From Clostridium sp. chh4-2 (GTDB lineage Bacteria > Bacillota > Clostridia > Lachnospirales > Lachnospiraceae), in NCBI RefSeq assembly GCF_002899675.1, contig NZ_PKUU01000004.1, positions 124,001 to 188,000 of the forward strand: DNA of 64,000 nt. Direction: 5' to 3'. The notes below the pieces were generated by a model. That model was given only the letters and a program-made list of their open reading frames with translations. It was not told where the DNA came from and did not search any database. Within the stretch, counting starts at the first letter, position 1. Each line of letters begins with the position of its first letter. This document shows positions 28,837 to 37,170 of this stretch, piece after piece. A program made the position numbers and the translations under genes.

Positions 28837-31209
28837 TTACTTTTCATTATTTTTCTTTCGGAGAACCACTGCCTTCTTTAATAATTCCTCCACCTTCTTG
28901 TAACGCCTATCGGTAATAAACCCATGGTCACAAAGATAATTCATGGCATCCCGTTTTACTGTAATATCTGTGTTGGACAACGCATCAACAACCACAGAAT
29001 CAAAATCGGAATACTCCAACTGTTTCTTTACTATTACTCCACTTGCATTTCCTTTAGCAAACCCTAAGAACAATAGCTTGAATGCTTTGCTAAAGCGATA
29101 GACATATTCCTGTAAAAGAAATATGTTCCATGGATATCCACAAGATGGGAAACGCATGAAATCAGTAATACCAGCTAAAGGCAAATAATCCTCACAATAA
29201 AAGGCAATAGCATCATCAATAGCATCTATATCGAAATCCAGCATTCCGTCTGAAACAAACTCTTTGCTGTTAATTCGAATGGCATTAGAATGAATAGAAT
29301 CCCAATACGGCACTGTTCCAGTATACTCAGCTAGTTCCTGAACATCATCAATTGTAAATGTTGGATGTCTTTTTGCAAAATCGGCAAACACATCCTTAGG
29401 CGCCATCTGTTCACCTTTTCTAGTGATAATACCAGTCATAACATCAAAGCTTGTTCTCAGATAATATGTGAAGATTCTTCTTAAACCCAGCTTCGTAAAT
29501 CTGCCATCACATTTTTCATACAAAATAGCATCAATTTGGAAAAGATTTTCGATGATCTCATTACATGTTATGTATCTGCAGCCCCCCAACAATCTGTCAC
29601 AATATTCTTCGAGAATATTTCTTTCTCGGCTACTAATGTGGGCCACCTCAACATGAAAATACTCTGTCTTACTATTGCCTAAAATTTCAGGGTTATTGTA
29701 ATGAAGAACAGAATAAATATCCTCCTTCTTAAGATGAGACAATTCCGCATATATTTCATCATATGAGCAAGGCCTATCCATCCTGATTAAATAATCAATC
29801 ACTTCGCTTGAAATATCCGGCTTTGCGCTCTGGCTATATGAAAAATACTTTTCTCTAAAGAAGAGGGGCGTTCCTATAAAGGTATATTCTATAAAAGCTG
29901 CAAGCATTTTAGGACTGTAAACCAGAGAATTAAATTGTTCTTTATACACATTGAACAGAACATCATAAAACAGGATTTCTTGCTGTGCAAAGTAATTTTC
30001 AACGTAATCGCGTATTGACTCAGCAATTTGCTTATTAACGACTGCTTTAGGCAAAAACAGACGGTCATCGAAAGTAAACGACTCCTTAGAAATGCGTTTC
30101 ACTGCCTCATCATCAGACAGCACTTCACCATACTGTTCCGCATAAGCATTGATGAACCTTTTTCTATCCATGATGGAATGAGATCTGAAGCCACGACGAA
30201 AATCCTTTTTTAGAATTTCATCTTCTTTATTATCCCGTCCATATGCTTGGTCAATGCTGAACGCTATTGTTTTCTTCGAGCGATACTTAATATTACTGCC
30301 AAGGACAAAACCATCGCCTAACATCTCAGACCAAGTTGCATCAGAGAGAATGGTTCTAGCAGCAGCCTCTTCGCATTTAGCAAGATTTGTGATTTGCTTC
30401 ATAGTAAGGTATGCATGTCTAGAATCTAATTTCAAAATTCGATAAATATTTCTAAGCTCATTAGGAAAGCTGGAATACAATTTTTTATCAACATCCGTCA
30501 CCGCAAATTCACTCTCTGGGATTTGCTGTGCTGGAGGAGTCATTTTAACAGGTGTGATGCAATCTTTAAGGAAAGTCAAATAAATCTTTGAATTATTTTT
30601 AAAGAAATTATATTTTTCTTTTTGTAAAACACGAAAAAACTTATACTCCTGTAATGCATGCATATACTTCTGATATTGCTTTGAATTGGATATTTCCCAC
30701 ATATCTACTACAGAGACTTTCTTATCCTTTGCATAATCTGATATGGCATCAAATTCTTTTGTAATATAATCCGTAGCACGCTCATCTTTTCCATGGCTAA
30801 GAAGCCACTCTTTGAAACCTTCTCTAATATTCATTTTATTCACTTCATCTTTAGGCTTAGTCTTATCTGTTTTCAAAAAATCTCTTGCCTGTTTTAACAA
30901 TACATTGTATTCATTTGGGAACTGATTTTTTATACCCACAATTTCATCAAATAGTTTTGAACCAGTCTTGTTTGTAGGGCTTATGCGACCCAGTGCAGAA
31001 TACTCCATGCTTTGAAATTGAAAAGTTATGCCATTAACATTCCGATACTTATCATCAATTTCAAAGCCCTGAGTCTCAGCCATTTTTCTTAGCGTAGCTG
31101 AGACCCGTACTATTGCATCCTTCCGTTTTTCTAATCCATTTTCAACATTTAATACAGCCTCAAGAAGAATTGCAGCCTCCATTTTATTCCATCGAGGTTG
31201 TATAGCCAT
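28837..31209 (-). CDS. Unrecognised 790-aa protein, first gene of the BREX operon
   Basis: The start is firm (GAGGAG 8 nt before the ATG). No catalytic motif, P-loop or transmembrane helix is visible. The N-terminal 90 residues (RWNKMEAAILLEAVLNVENG...) look like a compact helical module, and residues 90-250 are Lys-rich. The C-terminal half contains aromatic, acidic segments (DDAIAFYCEDYLPL) and ends in a Lys-rich helix. It is separated by only 10 nt from brxP and lies behind the operon promoter, so it is very likely a working part of this BREX variant. DNA recognition or phage sensing would fit, but nothing in the sequence proves either. Confidence 0.8.
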   Translation of the reverse strand: MAIQPRWNKMEAAILLEAVLNVENGLEKRKDAIVRVSATLRKMAETQGFEIDDKYRNVNGITFQFQSMEYSALGRISPTNKTGSKLFDEIVGIKNQFPNEYNVLLKQARDFLKTDKTKPKDEVNKMNIREGFKEWLLSHGKDERATDYITKEFDAISDYAKDKKVSVVDMWEISNSKQYQKYMHALQEYKFFRVLQKEKYNFFKNNSKIYLTFLKDCITPVKMTPPAQQIPESEFAVTDVDKKLYSSFPNELRNIYRILKLDSRHAYLTMKQITNLAKCEEAAARTILSDATWSEMLGDGFVLGSNIKYRSKKTIAFSIDQAYGRDNKEDEILKKDFRRGFRSHSIMDRKRFINAYAEQYGEVLSDDEAVKRISKESFTFDDRLFLPKAVVNKQIAESIRDYVENYFAQQEILFYDVLFNVYKEQFNSLVYSPKMLAAFIEYTFIGTPLFFREKYFSYSQSAKPDISSEVIDYLIRMDRPCSYDEIYAELSHLKKEDIYSVLHYNNPEILGNSKTEYFHVEVAHISSRERNILEEYCDRLLGGCRYITCNEIIENLFQIDAILYEKCDGRFTKLGLRRIFTYYLRTSFDVMTGIITRKGEQMAPKDVFADFAKRHPTFTIDDVQELAEYTGTVPYWDSIHSNAIRINSKEFVSDGMLDFDIDAIDDAIAFYCEDYLPLAGITDFMRFPSCGYPWNIFLLQEYVYRFSKAFKLLFLGFAKGNASGVIVKKQLEYSDFDSVVVDALSNTDITVKRDAMNYLCDHGFITDRRYKKVEELLKKAVVLRKKNNEK

Positions 31210-31716
31210 AGTTCTTTCTCCTCTTTAGTTACTTTGCACTTACAGTACTTTGCTTGATATATTTCCCGTTCTTAATCCTCTCATCTTAGCTTTTTTGACA
31301 CTTCCAGAACAGTCCTATATGATCCAATCTTCACAGCCTTTGGAATTCTATCTTCCCATTATAATCATTGAATTCTTCCAGAAATAGCCATTTTTCTGTC
31401 ATCTAACTAATTGGTAAATATCCCATGTTGTACCTCTCTATCTTTTATGAAAGCCACGTTTTCAAACATATAAATACACATGTTGTATTCTATCCCGAAA
31501 CTCAGCTAAAGTCAATATTGTTGACAGATACACAGCAATAAACGCCCGTATTAGTTTTATCAATTTTTCTCATCTGAACCACAATTCCGCATCATTATCA
31601 CCGACTCCACATGGCACGAGAGGATAGGAAGTACGTCATTTGCTTGTCGGTTCGTCCAGCTTAATCCACCGCTGTTTTTGACCTCTCGGTCGTAATAGGA
31701 AACATATCATATCCCT
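31210..31716 (-). other. Intergenic: BREX operon leader and possible recombinase debris
   Basis: Between the promoter near 31500 and the 790-aa gene lies an untranslated leader of about 270 nt. To its right, 31540-31716 reads on the minus strand as short broken coding pieces (for example RPRGQKQRWIKLDEP then a stop), in the style of serine recombinase or transposon remnants. I cannot identify them firmly. No open frame with a ribosome binding site was found. Confidence 0.4.
31487..31515 (-). promoter_or_regulatory. Promoter of the BREX operon
   Basis: TTGACT (31510-31515) and TAGAAT (31487-31492) on the minus strand have a 17-nt spacer. A nonamer TACAACATG overlaps the end of the -10 and recurs about 55 nt downstream in the leader, in both cases followed by a similar GNATTTA-like run. 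This is a possible operator pair. A GTCAA-N5-TTGAC inverted repeat overlaps the -35. Confidence 0.75.
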
Positions 31717-33516
31717 TTAATCATAAACACCTTTCCCAAGACAGCATTTTTTAAATTTTTTCCCACTACCACAAGGACATGGATCATTTCTTCCTATCTT
31801 TTTCTTTTTCCTTATGCCTGTATATCCAATCCCCGGATACTCATATGGAATACCATGCTTTTCAAAATAAAGTTTATCAATAAGACTTGGACCAGTAGGT
31901 GGAAAAAAAGCCGCACTACTTTTTATACTTTCTTTTAAGTGAGAATCCAAAAAGTATCCTTCTATAACGTCCAACTCATCCGAAGATAAAACATTGACAT
32001 GATTCTTGATTCGCCAAACAAGATAGTCTATAAAATCCTGTGCTCCTTTATGTAAATATTCCAAAATCTCTATTATATTTTCAAAATCATGCCAATTACA
32101 TACCCACGGGTAAGGCTCATCTAAGTCTTTTTCCAATATTAGAGATGTGTTTACGGCCAAGCCTCCGAATTGATTCAAAGTAAGTACAAGCGGCAATATC
32201 GTCTTTTGTGAAATATTTTGAATGTGAAATTTACTGTTTTTATTCTCATACAAAACTATATCTTCCTGTCCTTCAATTAATCTTTTCAGAGTAATTGCCT
32301 GCGCATAAGCTCCCCCGATTCCGCTATCTGAATGAAAATGATCAGTAATACGTTTGTATGCTTTTTGGGGATTAAAAAATGGTTCTCTAACTTTTGAGGC
32401 TTTCACCTCTGCTATCAAAATGTAATTATTAAACTCAATTAAAATATCATGTTCTTTCGTTCCTCGTTCTTCACACACACTTGTATGATATATTGCTTCA
32501 TCTCCAAAAATACTTTTTAAATAACCGAGAAATTGGTTTTCAACAATTTCGGCTTTAACTTTTTTATACTTGTCTGCAAATTTATTCTGCGGTTTTTCTA
32601 AAACTTCGGTTATGTAATTATAAATTGCATTTAATAGAAACTGTGGGTGAACAATAAATAATGTTTCTCCTTCATCAATCCAGCAAAGGGGACGCTCTGC
32701 AAACGGATTTTTCCCATTGTAATACAAGAAATCTCTTGGTTCTCTATATAGTCCAAAAGTATCTAATAACTTCGTTCCTTTTTCTTTTCCGAATATATCC
32801 TGTACTTTTGATGCCTTTATTGAATTCAAACTATCCATTGCATTTTGTATACTTACACTTGTCGAACCTTGAGCAAATGCCATTAGACGTTCGTACTCTT
32901 TTTCAACATCAACTGCATATGGATTTAATGAATTTAAAAGCTCTTTTATGCTATTCATTGCATATTTGGATGAACTCATTGCATTTTCAAACTCATCGCA
33001 TACCAATTGATAGAATGAAATATAATCCTCAGTTCTTAACCCCGTCAAATTATCTAATTCCGAATCAAAAGGACTATAAAGTGTTTTAATCAGGTTAATT
33101 GTTTGTTCTGCATATCTTAATATTCCTGTATCAAAATAAGATGTAAAGGCATCCATTGATACCAAATTTCTTTTTATGTCATCAAAATTCGATGTCGGAT
33201 CAATATTGAGAAAAGTTTTCGCATATTCCAAAGTGATCTCTTGAACATCATTTTCTAACTCATTGTATATTCCACTTTCTTCATCTCTCGTAATATGACC
33301 GTTACTTTTATCATCTGTACTCATAAGTAACCCCGCCAAATAAGTGTATTGCTTTTGTGGAGAAGTTAAATCCGTTTTATTGAATATGTCTGATTGCTCG
33401 GCAATGTCTGCTGATCCGTTTGCAAATGTTATAAAATGAATCCCAATCATACCCAACAAATCTCTCGTGCCAATATATTGAAGTTTTTCTTTTAATTCTT
33501 TTATTTTTTCATCCAT
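31717..33516 (-). CDS. SEC-C protein with PD-(D/E)XK-like nuclease region, 599 aa
   Basis: The C-terminus is a SEC-C motif ([16 protein letters not shown]). Residues about 350-385 read [13 protein letters not shown] then [10 protein letters not shown], the D...ExK spacing of a restriction-endonuclease-like site. The first 300 residues are helical and unrecognised. I start it at the ATG of 33516 (AAGGAG at 8 nt), not at the in-frame ATG of 33558, which has no site. It lies about 80 nt after the Abi_C gene in a likely three-gene operon with the XRE regulator. A defence nuclease is inferred. Confidence 0.78.
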   Translation of the reverse strand: MDEKIKELKEKLQYIGTRDLLGMIGIHFITFANGSADIAEQSDIFNKTDLTSPQKQYTYLAGLLMSTDDKSNGHITRDEESGIYNELENDVQEITLEYAKTFLNIDPTSNFDDIKRNLVSMDAFTSYFDTGILRYAEQTINLIKTLYSPFDSELDNLTGLRTEDYISFYQLVCDEFENAMSSSKYAMNSIKELLNSLNPYAVDVEKEYERLMAFAQGSTSVSIQNAMDSLNSIKASKVQDIFGKEKGTKLLDTFGLYREPRDFLYYNGKNPFAERPLCWIDEGETLFIVHPQFLLNAIYNYITEVLEKPQNKFADKYKKVKAEIVENQFLGYLKSIFGDEAIYHTSVCEERGTKEHDILIEFNNYILIAEVKASKVREPFFNPQKAYKRITDHFHSDSGIGGAYAQAITLKRLIEGQEDIVLYENKNSKFHIQNISQKTILPLVLTLNQFGGLAVNTSLILEKDLDEPYPWVCNWHDFENIIEILEYLHKGAQDFIDYLVWRIKNHVNVLSSDELDVIEGYFLDSHLKESIKSSAAFFPPTGPSLIDKLYFEKHGIPYEYPGIGYTGIRKKKKIGRNDPCPCGSGKKFKKCCLGKGVYD

Positions 33517-33597
33517 AAATCTACTCCTTACAGTAACTACATTCCTATCTTTCAACATTTTCTTAATAGAAACAGTGACACCCTGAAACTGTTTGAG

Positions 33598-34458
33598 TTA
33601 TATCACCTTTGTTCCTGTTTTCTTCTGATTTTCAAATGTACTCCAAATAAAATCAACAAATGTAATACTACTTCCCACTGCCAGTTTAGCATGTCGTTCT
33701 TCTAATCCTTGAAAAGACGCACTTTTCCCATGTCCGCTACCAAAAGGATTCCTGATTTCAGCTAATTTTGTCGGAATAGCTCTTAAATTCCCTAAAACAG
33801 CTTTTATCGCATCTGCGCCTTGATCTGTTTCTTGTATATTTGCAGGCAATAAATTCAGTGCCCCCATTGTTTTGTTGGTAAGCTGGGGAACATCATCATT
33901 CTTGCTCCATTCAATTCCCAATTCGTCTAAAATTGTTTTACAGCAGCTCTCTATAAGTTCCTTTGCCAGTCCAATAGCATTTGTAGGGTTTGTCAACTGC
34001 ATTGAAACCATTAATTCTATTTGCTGAGACATATATTCACTCGAAAACTTGCATTTTAAATTATCGGCTGTCTTCGCAATAGCAGAGGACACCCCTTCTA
34101 CTCTATCTATAATGACCTTGCATTTTTTGAAAATCTTTGCATATCTTTCATCATACCTTGAAATGCTGCTCCTCCAATAGGCATCATCTTCATAATTCTC
34201 GTTATACTCATATTCCATATTGTCTTCATAATAGTGAAACAAATCAGAAAGCAACTTAACCCTATCTTCATCAGACGCACTATTTAAGTATGCAGTAAGC
34301 GACTTACCCTTTGATAAACCAAACTTCTCACATAATGCCTCTCCTATACTGTTTGTCGTAAATACATCAAAATCATTAGTTGAAAAATTCAGGACATATC
34401 CGCTCCTGTTAAACAGCATCAGAAATGTTCCTTCCTCCCGTTTTGTTATTTCTCCCAT
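33598..34458 (-). CDS. Abortive infection protein with Abi_C domain, 286 aa
   Basis: The C-terminal about 90 residues match the Abi_C pattern (AIGLAKELIESCCKTILDEL ... LAEIRNPFGSGHGK ... HAKLAVGSS), which includes the conserved RN-x-GSGHG core found in lactococcal-type abortive infection and AbiJ-like proteins. The N-terminal half contains an acidic Tyr-rich stretch (about 75-95, YYEDNMEYEYNENYEDDAYW) and is unrecognised. AGGAGGT is present, though 12 nt from the ATG. It is 21 nt after the XRE regulator. The likely role is growth arrest or suicide on phage infection. Family call good, mechanism unknown. Confidence 0.82.
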   Translation of the reverse strand: MGEITKREEGTFLMLFNRSGYVLNFSTNDFDVFTTNSIGEALCEKFGLSKGKSLTAYLNSASDEDRVKLLSDLFHYYEDNMEYEYNENYEDDAYWRSSISRYDERYAKIFKKCKVIIDRVEGVSSAIAKTADNLKCKFSSEYMSQQIELMVSMQLTNPTNAIGLAKELIESCCKTILDELGIEWSKNDDVPQLTNKTMGALNLLPANIQETDQGADAIKAVLGNLRAIPTKLAEIRNPFGSGHGKSASFQGLEERHAKLAVGSSITFVDFIWSTFENQKKTGTKVI

Positions 34459-34479
34459 TGCGATATATGTACCTCCTGC

Positions 34480-34704
34480 CTATTTGTTTCCCATCTTTAT
34501 TTCATCACCATCTGGAAGAATAAAAGCCTGCTCATATCCAACACCAACAACCTCCGCAATCTCCATCATCTCTTCAAAGGAAACCGTCTCGCGTTGCAGT
34601 TTCTTATTAAAATTCTGCGGAGTCTGTCCAATCCGTCTGCAAAGCTCCGCAATACTGATATTCTTTTTCTTACACAGTTCTCTTATCATATCCGATGTTG
34701 TCAT
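34480..34704 (-). CDS. XRE-family HTH regulator, 74 aa
   Basis: This is essentially one helix-turn-helix domain (MIRELCKKKNISIAELCRRI, then GQTPQNFNKKLQRETVSFEE) of the Cro/CI type. GAGGTGG lies 4 nt before the ATG. It heads the operon with the Abi_C and SEC-C genes. A palindrome in its own promoter spacer suggests that it represses itself and the two downstream genes, a common set-up for toxic defence genes. Confidence 0.88.
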   Translation of the reverse strand: MTTSDMIRELCKKKNISIAELCRRIGQTPQNFNKKLQRETVSFEEMMEIAEVVGVGYEQAFILPDGDEIKMGNK

Positions 34705-34729
34705 TTTCCACCTCCATCAGTACATTACT

Positions 34730-34758
34730 ATTATAAACCATCTGGTTGATAAACACAA
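34730..34758 (-). promoter_or_regulatory. Promoter with operator palindrome for the XRE/Abi operon
   Basis: TTGTGT (34753-34758), a 17-nt spacer, and a perfect TATAAT (34730-34735) lie on the minus strand. The spacer contains AACCAGATGGTT (34736-34747), whose five-base arms AACCA/TGGTT are exactly complementary. Its position between the two promoter boxes is where a small XRE repressor would block RNA polymerase. Confidence 0.75.
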
Positions 34759-34790
34759 TCCATCTATTCCATAATTTACATCCCATTAAA

Positions 34791-34826
34791 AAAGCACCTT
34801 GCAGCTATTCCAAAGTCACAAGGCAC
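34791..34826 (-). terminator. Terminator after the recombinase remnant
   Basis: On the minus strand GTGCCTTG and CAAGGTGC (paired with two G-U) flank a 17-nt loop and are followed by TTTTTT. It comes 18 nt after the recombinase remnant's stop and insulates the XRE promoter. Confidence 0.75.
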
Positions 34827-34843
34827 TCCATTCATTCTATTCT

Positions 34844-35767
34844 TTATCTTTCCACATCCACCTTCGCACCAGATTTGAATTCCTCCTCAAACCGTTCCTC
34901 GTAGACTGTGACCTTTTCAATCAACCGTCGCACCAGCAGTTCATCATACCCCATGACCTCTGTGGGCTGGCTGGCCAGAAAGTTCTGCATCTCCTTGATC
35001 CGCTGTTTCAAGCCTTCACGCTCGGCGCACTCCACTAGGGCATTCTGCTTCAGTTCACGCAAGCGGTAAATCTCATCCGCAATGCCGTTGTAGTCCTTTT
35101 TGGAATTTGCCAGCTTTAGGAGTTCCTTTTGCAGCTCCACCAGCTTGGCGTCAATGCTCTCCGATGAGGTTTCATCCTCCTGCCGGATGACCGTTTCCAC
35201 ATTCTTCTGTAGAGTGGAGATTATGCTATCCCGGTTTCCAAGGGCAAGGTTGATGGCTTCTACCACCGCCGCCTGCAGGTCGGATTCCTGAATCGTAGGT
35301 GCATCACACCCCTTCGGTCCATGCTCCAGGCGGGTGCAGCACCGCCAGACGATGGAGGATTTGCCCCGATTGTTCCAGGCGATCCTGCGGTAGATTTCTC
35401 CGCATTTCGGACAGTAGACAATGCTGGATAAAGCATACTTGCTGCTGTAAACCCGTTTCTTGCGTTTCTCTCCGCTATGGAGGTTCGCCCTCTGCACCAT
35501 CTCCTCCTGCACCTGCATATAGAGGTCGCGGGGAATGATCGGCTCGTGGCTGTTCTCCACATAATACTGCGGGACAATGCCGTTGTTCTGCACCCGCTTT
35601 TTATTTAGAAAGTCCACGGTATAGGTTTTCTGTAAAAGGGCGTCACCGATGTACTTTTCATTGGAGAGCATTTTGTCGATGACCGTGGCGCTCCATACCG
35701 TGTGTCCGGTGACAGTCTTGACGCCGTCCGCTTCCAGCACCCGCTTGATCCGGTAGCTGCTGTTTCC
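34844..35767 (-). pseudogene. Large serine recombinase, C-terminal remnant
   Basis: The open part (about 300 residues) has the recombinase domain (SATVIDKMLSNEKYIGDALL), the zinc ribbon (CPKCGEIYRRIAW...CCTRLEHGPKGC) and the coiled-coil end. It is very similar to the recombinase at 46184-47833. The catalytic resolvase domain is missing: at about 35767 the reading changes abruptly into a different recombinase fragment. It cannot recombine DNA and marks a rearranged mobile-element scar. Confidence 0.85.
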
Positions 35768-35894
35768 CTATAAAAAGCTGAACCAATACCACCGTCCAAT
35801 AGGACTTTCTGCAATACATAGTTCTGCTTTTGAGTTCCCATATTTTATTTTCCGGTTTCTGCGCTTCCTGTTTCTGCTCTGAAGCATCTGGCAC
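35768..35894 (-). pseudogene. Fragment of a second serine recombinase fused to the first
   Basis: On the minus strand one frame gives KQNYVLQKVLLDGGIGSAFY, matching the coiled-coil segment KQSHMLRKVLTEGGMGSAVF of the recombinase at 48755-50365. An upstream piece in another frame (PENKIWELKS) matches its preceding LENRIQELKK, so a frameshift also exists. The fragment runs directly into the other remnant at about 35767, showing recombination between two recombinase genes of different type. Confidence 0.7.
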
Positions 35895-35918
35895 CGTTTT
35901 AACGCAACCGGCAAAAAA

Positions 35919-36108
35919 CTAATCTTTTTCAAACTGCGACATTTCTACAAAAGCATCCCTTGTTTCCGCAGTTCGCCAGAGATACTCCACTCCTCCATCA
36001 ACACTACATCTCCCACAAGAACAGGTCACGAACGAAATCATGCTCGGATTTTGATTCAATCTCCTCGCCACATGCTTTGCATTGAATACAACTCTTTATT
36101 ATTTTCAT
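35919..36108 (-). pseudogene. Frameshifted small zinc-ribbon protein
   Basis: An ATG at 36108 (GGGAG 8 nt upstream) begins MKIIKSCIQCKACGEEIESK, and the frame then fails. Resuming in another frame gives VTCSCGRCSVDGGVEYLWRT then AETRDAFVEMSQFEKD and a stop. Together these form a four-cysteine protein of a family common in Firmicutes mobile regions (CKxCG..IESK..HDFVTCSCG.CSVDGG). The break is a 4-bp duplication, TTCGTTCG for TTCG, near 36030. An assembly or sequencing error is possible. Confidence 0.7.
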
Positions 36109-36589
36109 AGCTGTTTCTCCCGTCCTTTATCGATTCATATACTCCTATTTTCGACACAATTCGACACAGACCTCTGTATGTCTGGAGTGTGTGATTCTGA
36201 TTTCCAAAAGGCGCAAAAGGGCCTTGGCGTAAACGCCATAATCCACTCCAACTAACGAATCAACCTTTCTATTTGCAGACCGATTGATGTGATGATCCTC
36301 CACAAAATTATAACATGATTTTCTAGAACTGGCGACTCCCGTTTTTTCCGGAAGCGCTTTTTTAGATATGTCCTTTGCTGGCCCCTTACTGCCAACAATA
36401 AAATTCTTGATACCACAAGTATCAAAAACTTTATTCTTAACAGTAGAGCAAAGCATTTACCATACCTATGTAACTTTCTCTATACTTGCTTTAACTGCCA
36501 CCGGATTTCTCCAGTGGCAATTCAGCATCAAAACAAATATATTGTGATCCATTAAAAATATTTTTACTAAGTATTTTCATTCACTCACA
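36109..36589. other. Intergenic, no supported gene
   Basis: A 103-codon open frame on minus (36145-36456) has no ribosome binding site and no family resemblance, so I do not call it. No terminator or promoter stands out. The stretch may be further debris of the recombinase scar. Confidence 0.35.
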
Positions 36590-37012
36590 CTATTGATGAA
36601 GTTGCCATCCCTGTCCCATGGTCGGCTCTTGAAACAATGTTGCATAACTGTCTATCACCTTAGCTAATTCCTGATAATCTTCTGGCTCCGGCTTGTAAAT
36701 GTACCATTCCCATTTACTTCCTTCATTCCATATGTGTGGTACCAATCCATCTCTAAACAAAGGATTATCATTTTTTTCAACTCCTAATACATCTTTAAAC
36801 CACAAAGTATAATTATCAACCTCTGCTTCACGATAATTGATCATCGTCATTTTTATACCATTATAACGATATCCTCCATCCCCTTCAAACTCCATGCGCA
36901 TCCGAATATAGCTCCCTACCTTTACATAACACATCGAGGGAAAAAAAGTCACCTTATCATTATAGCAGCTCTTTTCCATGAGCTTCCTCAGCTCTTCTTC
37001 AAAAAAAGTCAT
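36590..37012 (-). CDS. Hypothetical protein, 140 aa
   Basis: AAAGGAG precedes the ATG, so the start is credible. The protein is rich in Trp, Tyr, Met and acidic residues (KWEWYIYKPEPEDYQELAKV near the end) and soluble. A core of GSYIRMRMEFEGDGGYRYNG suggests a small alpha/beta fold. I do not recognise it. It follows the IetAS genes and their terminator, so it is probably transcribed on its own. Confidence 0.6.
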   Translation of the reverse strand: MTFFEEELRKLMEKSCYNDKVTFFPSMCYVKVGSYIRMRMEFEGDGGYRYNGIKMTMINYREAEVDNYTLWFKDVLGVEKNDNPLFRDGLVPHIWNEGSKWEWYIYKPEPEDYQELAKVIDSYATLFQEPTMGQGWQLHQ

Positions 37013-37065
37013 TCTACCACCTTTCTCCTTTAATGATAACCCATTTCGAAATATTCAGAATGGGA

Positions 37066-37118
37066 ATAGAAAAGAAGCTGTCATAAATAACTGAATCCAG
37101 CATTATGTCAGCTTCTTA
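37066..37118 (-). terminator. Terminator of the IetAS operon
   Basis: On the minus strand AAGAAGCTGACATAA pairs with TTTATGACAGCTTCTT (one bulge) and is followed by TTCTATT. It lies about 55 nt after the subtilase stop. Confidence 0.8.
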
Positions 37119-37170
37119 TGTATTTACATTTAACACAACGAATTGAAGCGCTCCTTTTGACACACGCTCG

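Noticed and set aside
36145-36456. 103-aa minus-strand open frame
   Set aside because: No ribosome binding site, no recognised motif, and it lies in recombinase debris.
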